In this document: positions 46,633-58,600 of the stretch, one piece after another
Position numbering within the stretch: the stretch's first letter is position 1
How the letters are laid out: each line of letters opens with the position of its first letter
DNA from: Litoditis marina
Lineage: Eukaryota; Nematoda; Chromadorea; Rhabditida; Rhabditidae
NCBI GenBank assembly: GCA_964036275.1
Contig: OZ038440.1
Span: 8,965,690-9,029,689 of the forward strand
DNA: 64,000 nt
Direction of reading: 5' to 3'
Made by a program: the position numbers and the translations under genes
The notes under the pieces: model-generated
Seen by the model: the letters and a program-made list of their open reading frames with translations, nothing else
What the model was told of the DNA's origin: nothing
The model's database searches: none

Positions 46633-49600
46633 ATGGCTACTGCTATCGCTATGGAAAACTACCGGTCAGATGTGAGAGGTGAGTCTTGAATGTTTGATGA
46701 TTGTTTGCACTTTTTTCCCGGTTTCTTTGATTTCAAAGTTGGTCACTGGTGACAGCCTAGTTTTTACACAAAGTCAAAATATCTATTGTCACACTAGCTG
46801 AATCGCTTGTTACGCTGAAATGGTGCGACTGAATATTTTTTTTTTCCATGTGAGCCGATTTTTCTTAATTGAACCACTTTTTGATATTGATACTATGTAC
46901 CGTACACTCAACCCAACGCCCCGCCCCCTACAGGGTGAAATTGATAACAGAAGTTTATTCCTTGAATGTATGTATTATTAGTTTATCAGATTAGTGTTAA
47001 TAGAAAATTAACACGTTAACATGTGATAAATATAACGATAATGTATTTTAGGGCCAGATCCGGCGGAATTAGTGGATCTTCTAGAAAAGCAGGATGCCAT
47101 CATGGATTCCCTCCAAGCGGAGTTGGATATGTGCAAGGAGCATATTCTCATATTGGCCAATGCGGATAAGCAAAGGGTCAGTTACAGTTTTTTGTTACTT
47201 CATATTTTTCGGCCTGTGTTAACCGGTATCATACATCCACTGAGTTTTCCGGGAGACTGTATATTGTAAGTACTAAGAGTTAACCTTCTTCAAATGTTCC
47301 TGTCTCATTCAGTTTTAAAGACAAGTCCTTTCGCAGTGAAATTCTGTGAGTGAGATGGTTCAGCCCGAAAATACGCAATACGGCTAAATATTCTCGTCTA
47401 TCACAATCAAGCAATTTCTGGTGCGCTGACCTAAATTGGAGATTCTCACGCTTTTACGGCGATCCAAAAAAGCCCCTCCCCCCCTCCTTTCGGTCTTCTC
47501 CTATACTGTGTTATGCTGTGTCATGCTGATGATTCGCCATTTTTAATAACATACATAGATATTGGTTATAATCAGCAATGTCATGCACCAGGATACATGG
47601 TTAATTCGGGAATTCGGTTATTTTTGTGTAATTTTGGTCGAAACATGTGTACTGTATTCAGACGGAAACTGAACAGGCATCCACCGCCCTAACTGCCGAA
47701 GCTGAAGAAAAGATTCGCGCGGCCATATCTACGGTCGAAGCATTACATGTAAGTTTATTGTTTGTCTATGTCTTACACCAGCGTTTTTAGGTGGACAACT
47801 TTCCTACATTTTGCATTCGTATAATGAATGAATGATAAATGGGAGTTTCAACATTCAAACTAGGAGAGATTCTAACATCCCGAGATGCAGTGAAACTGTT
47901 GAACATTGTGTAAAGTGTGTAAAAACACAGTTGAATGTATATGTTCTTCTACCCTTCCTCTCTCTCTCTCTCCCTTGTTCTCTCTCTCTCTTTCTTTATT
48001 GCTCTCTCTCACCTCTTTGCTCTACTCTCTCCCTTGCTCCCTCTCTCACCCCCTTGCTCCCCCTCTCTCTCTCTCCCTCTCTCTCTCTCCCCCTCTCTCT
48101 CTCTCTCTCTCTATCTCTCTCATCCGCGAATTTGTTTATTGGGATGCGTCATGCGTCGTAATTGTTTATGAAATTTGTCAACAAACCTGTCATGCGCGAT
48201 TGCGCAAATGATTTCTGATATAAACTTTCCCATGCGGTTTTATATCATAGGTGCACAACGGGAAATTGGAAAAAGAAATAATCGATCTACGTCAAAAGCT
48301 GATAGACGATCGACCGGTTGCTACAGTCATACAGATGCGAGAAAAAGTAAAGGAGGTAAACGGTTCATTTTTTAGACATTAAGGTGAGAACTATCAGTTA
48401 TCCGTTGATAGTCTAGTCTCTAGTGTGCCTGAAATCATCAAAAAATGTTTCAGTGGTCACGAATAAGATTGACTTAATCTTGTCGCTCACTTCACAGGAA
48501 AAGTTCAATAATTGTGGCTAGAAAAACAAGTGGTCTGTTTTCAGGGAATGGCGTCTGGTAATAACGGCGTCTGGTAATCCTTAGGTTTTACTTGTTTGTT
48601 ATTTACCGCTACCGTGTGTTATAGATCGAATTCGAACTGGAGAGAGAAAAGAGATCCAAGTCGGTGTTGCAGTTGAAACTTGATGAGCAATCCATGGAGC
48701 ATGAACAGGTTCGTTGATCGTTGTTCTCTATAGCGTTGAATATAGTTATTACATATATTGTTCAATGCTCGTGTAGCTTTCATTTTTTTGTAGTCCATTC
48801 ATTAATGTAATGTGATATAGTGAAATACACTGAGCATATTCTACTTGGTCTTTTGAATTTGATCAATCATTTGGGGTTGGCTCCAATAAGGCTGTTGAAT
48901 ATTGAAATAGCTGTCATCTTTTTCGCTGTGTTGCCTCATCCTTATGCTAGATTATTGGACAACGTTTGGATTTCAGTCGTGTATGTACATAGTTCACGAA
49001 TAGCTTAGTTAACTAAAGCTTAATACATGCTCGCTATCCGTCAAAATAGGATAACTTACCTTTTTTTCATTCAAATTCGCTCATATAGCTTTGACCATTT
49101 CAGCTGAAGCATGAGATGACGGTAGGGCTGGCTGCCAAGGAAGCAACTTGTTCCTCACTGACCGCAAAACTTGAAGCTGCCACCAAGGAACTAGCTCAAA
49201 CCAAGTTCCAGTTAGAAGGCTAGTTTTATGGTTTTTGGGTGTTTCGCTATATAATATATATAATAATAATAGGGTATCACTGACTCGTACTGTTATATTT
49301 AGTTAGTTATCTCGCTCCATGCACGCAGTGTACGGTCTGTTGACCGTAATTATCGTCTATTGTTCATTTTCAAGTCACAGCCTAAACATTTAAACAACAA
49401 CATTTATGCTTTCAGGTGTAATCTCAGATCGCGATCAAAAGTCGAGTCGAATGGGCTGCGAACTCGAAATCCTCACCCAGAAGGAGCAACATCTAGACGC
49501 GTTGTGTAAACAGCTCAGTCAGGTATGTTTCCTTCTTGTGCAGATTCTGTTTATCAGTGTGTATTTTACATGTATAAGTTCTCACTTCCACAATATCGAT

Positions 49601-52600
49601 TACTAACCGTATTTTAGGCTTTCGTTCGATGTTTTGCACTGAATTCACTTAAAACAAACGTCAACCCAATTCTTCTATTAGCAAAAGGATCCCGAGAGTT
49701 CTCGAGCTTTTTGAACACAGAGACAATAATAGGGAAACTCCCAACTGAGAAAAGTGCTACAAAGTTGATTAATTAAACTTTATTAGAGTAGGAGATAAAT
49801 ATAGAATAAAAGAGAGAGAAAATTAGGCGCACCGGCCCCGAGTCTACAACCACACAGAACTAGAGAGAAAAGGGGGAAGGACCTGTTGAGGTCAGCTCGC
49901 CCAAAATCAATAGATACCAGATGAAAACAACGACAAACAATAAGACCAAAAGGTCAAAATACGACCGAAACATATCACAATATCACGGGGACCTGACATG
50001 CCCCTCCATCGAACAAGCGGTTTCCATACCGCGACAAAAATGAATTCTTCTTCGGGGTGCGGCTGGCTGGAGACGACTTCGGAACGGGATCGGGCGAGTA
50101 GATTTGACGTTGTTGAAGGGAGAAGTTTGGCGACGACGATGAGCAGGAGTCCAGTTTCTTCTTCTTCTTGCGTTCGACACGAAATCCACCACGAAGTTGA
50201 TATTGCGGCTTGACGTTCCTTGGCCACTGCCTTTCATCAGCAATTGGTTTCATCTTATCTGCGGACCAGAACTTTTCACCACGTTGGGCAGACTTCAAAA
50301 CACTCTCTTCAGAATCGCTACATTCCGGCACGGTAGATATTGTGTTCCAGGGCGCGCTTGAAACGGTGTTCACTATATTCATTTGCGAGAGTGGTTTTCT
50401 GGATGCGGTCGATAGCGATTTACCTGGTCGATAGAGCGTTACTCCGAATGACTTGAGAGCATTCATTCCTAGCAAAACCGTATTTCCTGCACTTCGCTGT
50501 ACGTGCAATGCTACGTTTTTACGGCATCCATCCATGACTACAGCGGTTTGAATCAATTTCAGGAAAGACATTTCATTTCCAGTAGCATCGAACACCTTCG
50601 TCATTACGCGGTCATTGAAAACTTCACTCAAACTATCAATATCTTTACCCTCTTCAACTGCTCTATGTAATATACCCACTGGTAGAATAGAGATAGCTGA
50701 CCCGGTATCAATGCAGGCTTTCAATTTCATTCCATAAACTTCCACATCCCATAGCTCTGACTCCCTTGAAATCAGTGAAGAAAGTCGATTTTGTGTATAT
50801 TTCGCGCTCTGCGAATGGTTCTCTGACAATTCCCCTTTTCTTTTCTGCAAACCTGCATTTTGACTCTCAGGACACTGTGCGATAGACTGATGAGTGCGTA
50901 GTTTTCGTTGGAAAACCTTTGAACTCTTCTGCAATTGTGCGGCGTGGACTGTATTGAGCACTCGCTCATTTGCAAAATACTTCTTTTCTGATATAGCCAT
51001 CTTACTTGGACAGTATTGTTGTTTATGACCTTCTTCACCGCAGAAAAAGCAAGTTGTAATACGTAGAACGCGATCACTATGTTTAGCAGAGCCTCCAGTT
51101 GCCACACTCTGAGTATATTTGTCCGAAATTGGCTCCACTTCTCTCATTCCCGCGAGCGCTCTCGCTCTTTCCAATCTCAAGGCAACAGTTTTCACACACT
51201 CATAAACTGTTCCTTCGGGTTTTTCCATTTCGAGAAGAATGTGGTAAGAGTCTTCCCAATGCCTCAGATTCGTATACAAAGTATTGGCGAGTTCGAAATC
51301 TTGATTCGACGAACCATGCGCTTCTTTTGACAATCGTTCCAAAATTACGCAAAAAGCAGACACTGATTGATTAGCCTTCTTCCTCAATCTAGATAATTCA
51401 AGAAGAGCTCTCATTCGGTCACCAGGGCCGTTCTTGGTATTGCGCAAAAACTCAACTAACTCAGTGAAACTACCACATGCCACATTCGCACCCATTGAAT
51501 CAAATAACGCTCGTGCTTCTCCAGTCAGCTTTGATATCAAAATATCGCGTCTCTGAGAATCAGACCAAACTGCACTGGAATACTTCATATTGATTTGAAT
51601 AACAATATTATCCAAATTTTCATTTCCAGAATAGCACGGTACGTCAGGAACGGCACTCGATTTCAACATTTCGCACATTGTTACAACCAGTTGTTGTGTT
51701 TGATCGAGTGTTCCAGTAATAGAACTCGCGTTGAAAACATCTGTTTGATGACTCGACTGATTCAACACATTGGAATTCGTAGTTGAAGTCTGATTTGAGC
51801 TGCCACTCTGACTTGAGATTGATTGCCGTAACCTGTCTAGTTCAGATTGAGCTTCTCGAAACTTCTTATCTTTCACTCTCAGCAAGTTCCGCAAATCATC
51901 TGTGGTAGCACAGTTCCATTCACCACAAATGTCCCTCAGGACTTGAGCATTACTGCCAGCCACCTTCAGTAAATAACGTAACTGGTGTGCATCAACATGT
52001 GACTGTTTCAGAACATCTCTGACTGACTTGTTGACCTCAATGTAGTCTGAGTTTACCCGTAAAGCATTTACCGTTGCTTTTTGGACGGCTCTCAGCACCA
52101 CATAAGAAAATTTCTCAGAATCGGCTCTGCTCTGCAAAACTTCAAAACTTATTTTTTCAATGCACGAGATTGCCTCCAGCACTTGTCTGTCATCTTCAAT
52201 GACATGCCCCTTGTCATCTGGCTCACCAGAATCCACCATATTTTTCTGATCCATTACGTCCTCAGACGAATGATCATAATGCGGAAACACCGTTTCAGTC
52301 TGGCTAGTACGTTCACTCACAAGCATAGTTTCATTCTCACGTGACAACATAATCACCGACTCAACGTTCACGTTACTGCTTTTTGATTCCATAAAAGTCC
52401 AGGCCTCAACCCTCAATGAACTCAACTCGGAGTACGAAAACTAAATTTGAGCTAATTTACACACCGAATGTCCCTCACTGAGCGGACAATTACACACACA
52501 ATTGTCTGTCTTCAATAACGTTCCTCTCACCTGAGCAGGACCAATCACTATTAGTGGTCACTGTATTTCAATGGATCGGAATTATTCCCTCAATCTGAGC

Positions 52601-55600
52601 GGAATATCAATATCGTTCAACTTCAAACCAGTTTTGGGACTACTCCAGTATCTAGGCAGTAGTCAGCTTCTATCTCCAAACACCCAATATCTAGGCGTGA
52701 TCTTCGAATAGAGCTATTACAACAATGGACCAGAATTCGGATACAACACCACCCAATAACTAGGCGTGGCTAGTGATTCAAACGTTATTGAAAGTATTCA
52801 CAACAAAAATTAAACCAAACGAACGAGTAAACAATCAACAATTACCAATAACTACTCTCAATTACTTATATTGTTCACTTCTCTGGTGCACACTTTCTCA
52901 AGTCTCAATGTGTTCGTTGCAAGTTGGTTCGGCCCCCATGTAAATGTTCTCACTTCCACAATATCGATTACTAACCGTATTTTAGGCTTTCGTTCGATGT
53001 TTTGCACTGAATTCACTTAAAACAAACGTCAATCCAATTCTTCTATTAGCAAAAGGATCCCGAGAGTTCTCGAGCTTTTTGAACACAGAGACAATAATAG
53101 GGAAACTCCCAACTGAGAAAAGTGCTACAAAGTTGATTAATTAAACTTTATTAGAGTAGGAGATAAATATAGAATAAAAGAGAGAGAAAATTAGGCGCAC
53201 CGGCCCCGAGTCTACAACCACACAGAACTAGAGAGAAAAGGGGGAAGGACCTGTTGAGGTCAGCTCGCCCAAAATCAATAGATACCAGATGAAAACAACG
53301 ACAAACAATAAGACCAAAAGGTCAAAATACGACCGAAACATATCACAATATCACGGGGACCTGACAAACAAACATTGTGTGAAAGTATAGAAACATACGT
53401 AAATAGTAAACATCCCTGAAGCACGGGACAACTAAGTAACATAAGTAAACAAGTAAGTAAGTAAACTTGTATGGACTATTTTTTTAGGAAGTTTCATTTC
53501 TACGAAAGGAGCGTTCTGTGATGTCGTCTCGCCTGTCTGCGCTGAAGCAAGAGAATGTGAGCCTACGCACTCAGGTTCGTGGTGTTTGCACACTTTTAAA
53601 TGTGCTCATTGACAAACGCGTTATTTTTACTGTACGCATTATCATATTCAGATTGGCTAATGGATACATCAGAAGTTTGAGAAGCTTTAAAAGATTAGGG
53701 AAGCCATTGTGGGTGGCGCGTAGCGGCTGGTTCTTGTTGATCAATAGCGCAGAGAGAAAAGAGTCAAAAGCTCTTGCATTTTAGGTGGAATGTACCGCGT
53801 TAGGAATGAGAACGTGGAATTATAGTTAGACGTTGAGTTTTCCAATAGATGATATAGTGTTCGCGATTCAGGCTGTCAAGAAGAACTTAGATGACACTCT
53901 GTTCAACGGTGGGGACGCGGAAGAACGTAAGTTTATATTGCTTGATGTTGCTTGTTTTCCAGTTTTCCTGTGAAAAGTAGAAAGTAGCCGTGCATTGTTT
54001 TGGAAATGCCTGCTCGTTACGCTGCTTTCTCAAATTTTCGGAGGCCTTTCTTCCGAAAATGATCCTCTCTGAAATGATATGATATTGCTATTGGAATATC
54101 AAAGTAATCAGAGTTATTTGACAAATTCGATTTTACAGCCTTATAATCTTATGAGCATGTAAATTTCATGGAAAACTAGAATAGAGGTTGCTATCGGAAA
54201 TCTAAAACCATTAGTGCTAGTATCAACATCCTCAACTACTTGTGAAAATAGGGCTTATTCTACTACTCTACATTTAATAGAAGATGGAAGCCTTTTTTTC
54301 AGAAATGAGCAAGCTGCTGACAGATCAACGACATTTGATAGCCGCCTTACGAGAGGAGGGCCGACTACTTGCTGACAGACTGGAGGAGGAGAGAAGAGAA
54401 TCAAAGTCAGTAATTTTGTATTTTTTGGGTTTATTTTTAAAAGTTCACAAAGTTCTATATGAGTTATATAGCTTGACTTGATGCTTAGTTGATAACCACT
54501 ATTTCAATTTTTCAACTCGTATTTTTCCGAAATTGAGAGAAAAATTACATTTAACGGTTTTGTGTTGAACAAAATCAGTTTTTAATCTCAGATTCGTTTT
54601 CACTATTAGCTGATTATGAAATAGAAATGTGTCACTTAATTCTTTCATAACTCACTGGTACTCTACTTATCGTGTTCGGTCATGTTAGTACCAGGCTCTT
54701 CAGACAAAATTGTCGTTCGTTCACCAGTTTTATCAGTTGGCATTCATGACAGCATTGTCAGAACAACCTTACTGAAATATCATTTCAGGTTGAAGATGAG
54801 AGAAATAAAGAAGGAGAAACAAGAGCTGGAAGACAGGCTGGCTAAGGTTTTGAAAATTTAGTTTTTTTAAGGTTTTTTTTGTACATATTCTAGTCTTAAA
54901 TAACATTTAATTGTTCTTTTAACTTTAGATTTTGATCCTTGTTGTGATCTCAGCTAGTATGTACAGTTAACAGTTTCTCAACGAGTTCTAGTCATTGTTC
55001 TAGTCATTTATATCTTATTTTCATATCTCACTTAATTATTTGATCTCTCTTGTTGGTTTCGAATCTCAGGTTCATGTCAATAAAACAGTTCATGTTGGTA
55101 TTCTTTCTGTCTGATGAAAATTTTAGGAAAAATATTATCCAAATTGAAATAACAACGGTTACATAAAAAGTGCTTGAATAGTGAAAGGGCAGCCCTTGTT
55201 TGGATAGTTCATGATGTTTCTCACTTGGGATAGTCCGCCCGCTTTCCTTATCTGTTATACATCTTTTATCAGCACTATTTGAAATTCTCGTCACAAACGA
55301 CAACACCATAATAGGCTTTTCTACACATAGTTGATTGAAAAAGTTTTTCCCTTGTTGTGGTATAAGTTTAGTTTTTTTTTGATTAACTGAAACCGTTTAC
55401 TCAACTAAGTTTTAATACGACTATCATTCCGATTTCATAGAGTTTGCTCTTTCTAAACCAACCTATACGATGTCCCATCTCGCTGTGTTTGTAATTTGAT
55501 CACGGTGCTTTTTGGTCGAAATTATGGCATGTGTTGAAACTACACGAAGTTTTGGTCACTATACGAGTTTAGAGTTGCTAAATCTACGGGTTTCATAGAC

Positions 55601-58600
55601 CCACTTATCTTTTCTGTGAAAATGGCTGCAGACAACCCGACGTTCGACATAGAATCAGAAGCCGTGGGAACATCAACGTCGAACAAAGAAGGGAAAGCGG
55701 ATGTAGCCCGAATAATTATCGAGTTAGTTTGAGATTAAGCTCATCATTCCTTCTAAGACGCATACAGTATGCGATCTAACTTTATGATTGCTTCATACGC
55801 AAAATTTGACTTGATCAAAAATGTTTTTGAACATGTGATGCAGAATCGACAGCGTAAAAGCCCAACTTTCCAGATGAAATTCACGTGATTATAACGAACT
55901 GGAAGTATTGTATTACTCTGTATTACTCTGGGAATGAAAAGAACTATATCTGCGTTCGAATAGACCACTATCTTTGCGCCCAGTAGCCGTTCGATCTACG
56001 CTACACTTGGGCCTAGATAGCGGATTAGTTCATTTTCATTAACAGTACTAGCAACATGTCCGTATTTCTAACACCTATTTGCTTATTCGTCAAACAGGTC
56101 TTTTCAAAAGAAAAGTGTAAACTATCCAGAACCATTAAACAGAAAAGCACGCCTTTTCGGAGTCCCTATCCTGCCTTACGCTAGTCTGGACATATTTGGT
56201 GTCTACGTAATCTTCTCAAACTTACTCGTGAAAGATGTCAATGACTTCATAGTTAATAGCAACTGTCTGATCAAAAGAGTACTTCAAGTGCATCTTGATG
56301 TACTATCATCAGCAAATATTACTCATGCTTTTTATGACTACCGCCCAAACTTCCCACTAAATTCGGGTCATACTCCAAGCTCATGAGACCATCTTACGAG
56401 CTGTTCACGTTGTTGTGTTGTTTACGATATTTTAGCTTCGACTTAGCAGTCATAATCTTGCAAATGCTGCAGAAAAGTTAGCTAACAAACTTCCCGACCG
56501 AGATGTTTCATCGTTCTTGTTCTCTAGTCGATTCAGAAGAGCACTGAAAAAAGATATTTCACTTAAATCATCTCCGAAACTTTTAGGCACTCCAAACTTT
56601 TGAATTTCCGATTGAATACACTTATTTATACTATAATTCTAATTATGCATTACCGTACTTCTAGAGACGACTCGACCCAAACAATGCCCTACGTTTGCTG
56701 TTCTTGGAGTAGAATGTGTGATGTGGTTGGAAATCGACAGAATACTTTTATAGTGGCACTGCGACCGCTGAGAACGACGTTAATTAAGGTTGGTTGAAAA
56801 CAATAATTATTCCGCACTAGTTTTAGATTGAACGCAACATTTTTCAGTTTCCAGTCTCCAATTTGCAAACCGTTCAAGAGTTTTATGCACAGGCAGCCGG
56901 GTTGGATTTTGATGGCACGCATATCCCGGTTGCTTCTGCAAACCGCAGAACCTTTCTCGAAACTTTGCGAGTGAATGAAAAGAAATGAAAACTCAAAACA
57001 TTCTCTCTATACTTTCAGACGCAGCAATGTGTGCGTACATTTCAATTGGAATTGGAGCGGAATATCAGAACTCACGATTCAGCTGCGCAGACGGCCCTCG
57101 CAGTACAAAACGCCGTGCTCGACATCAACAAGATACTCTGTGGGTACACACTATACTAGAAGTAGATTGAATAGTCACGTAAAGTTAGCATTCTAATGAG
57201 GCATCATGCTCTTCGTCATTGCACTTTCCTGAGTTCTACTGTGTTTAGCATGCTTCACGTGTGGCTGTTCACTGTTCACGTAACAGTATAGGTTCAAAAT
57301 AGTCGAGTTCGAAGTTTCGTAGGTTTGATTTCGAGAAGATCATCGAGTTTTCGAGTCAAAACTAGACCGATTCTTATTAGTACATACTACATATGTGAAT
57401 AAACCATTGGTTACGTGAAAATAATTAAACCTACCCGAACGTTGCAGCGTAGAAAGTTTCTAGAAAACCAAACTAGTCGACAAGAAGGCCGAAACACGCA
57501 AAAACTTAGCGTTGAGCTATTTTTTGATAATATGAAATTACTGAGTGCACTTTCTTTATTAGTTCTCTTCAGTAGTTCTCGAAACATGTGCTAGTACTTG
57601 AGAAAAGATACATGTTTTCAGCTCATGTCGACCTGAATATTCCCCCCGACGAGAGTGAGATGCTCCGCCAAGTCTCCTATCAGGCGGCAGTACTCTGGAG
57701 GGTCATCGAAGAGGTATATTACGATAATATCAAAATATACATGGGTAGAAAACACATTGTAGATGTGAATTTCTGCGCTCTGATGTGTTTTAGAAGTCGA
57801 TGGGGCGTATTCGACTTTCTTGGAAGTGAACTGGACGAGAATACGGTATATATCACTCTATTCGGTGTGTTTTCAAAGCACAATGGTGAAGTCCTTGCAT
57901 TAAAAAATGAGTGTAGGTGTTGCTTATGGCGCGATCCAAAATAGAAATTATGGAGTAGTCGATACCGTAATACTCCCAGTTTTGTAAGCATAAGTAACAA
58001 CGTAAATTATTTCTCGTCGAATAACTCTCTTTATCTATGCACCACTTTCGCATATCTCATTGAATGCTTTATTCTAAAATGTTAAATTTGTAAACCAAAA
58101 CTGTATTATTTCCAGTTGGCCTATTCTGCACCAGATACACCCAGGAAACCGTCAGTCCTGAATCTGAACCAAACGGTGAGTGTCCAATTTATAATATCAA
58201 AAGCTGAAAAAAGTTTGAAATTTGATCTGCCTGAGGGGACACGTGGTTTCACGTTTTGTGCAGAACTACGACAAATCAATTCACTTGAAAACATGAAAAC
58301 CATCATCCGATCTTCGGTAAGAAAGGTTGACATGAAAATTAAAGTGCACACGATCTAAGGTATAAGAGAATTAGGTGAAAACAAGGCATGGTTTTTAGGT
58401 GGTTTTCACTCTGGATTCAAACCAGACAACTTCTGAAGCAATAGGAGAAAGTGAAGCAGCAGACACGGTACTAGTTTACAGAACGTGTGTTCGTGAACCG
58501 ATTTGTTTTTCCTACCTCACTCAATGCACATTTCAGTATAGAAACCCGAGAATTGAAGCCAGGGAGTTTTTCACTTCTGGAGTGGTCGGCATATGATAAT

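Larger units (their letters stand above)
49577..53366 (-). mobile_element. LTR retrotransposon, Gag-protease only, non-autonomous, antisense in an intron
   Basis: Two 422-bp direct repeats (49577-49998 and 52945-53366) bound a 2946-bp interior. Comparing them by eye I see one substitution (CAACCCAATT versus CAATCCAATT) plus the terminal base. On the minus strand each LTR starts TGTCAGGTCC; the 5' copy ends GAGAACA. A purine-rich GATGGAGGGGCA lies next to the 3' LTR (polypurine tract), and TGGGGGCCGAACC lies a few bases inside the 5' LTR (candidate primer-binding site). One ORF fills the interior, with Gag, CCHC and aspartic protease but no polymerase or integrase. The protease and LLGMNAL motif are of the retropepsin kind seen in Ty3/Gypsy (Cer-like) nematode elements. 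It sits in intron 7 of the coiled-coil gene, opposite in orientation. Confidence 0.93.

Noticed and set aside
47832..48211. Three overlapping open frames of 78-109 codons
   Set aside because: Same cause: a (CT)n tract inside an intron of the coiled-coil gene.
49998..52344. Plus-strand open frames across the LTR element interior
   Set aside because: Shadows of the 816-codon Gag-PR ORF on the minus strand, which has the domain evidence.
49577..53366. Endogenous virus with an envelope gene
   Set aside because: There is no second ORF, no signal peptide or membrane protein in the interior; the element holds Gag and protease only.
57588..57944. Single 118-codon frame starting ATG at 57588
   Set aside because: Only 57622-57713 is coding (exon 13 of the coiled-coil gene); the remainder is intron read-through past a GT donor that keeps the frame.
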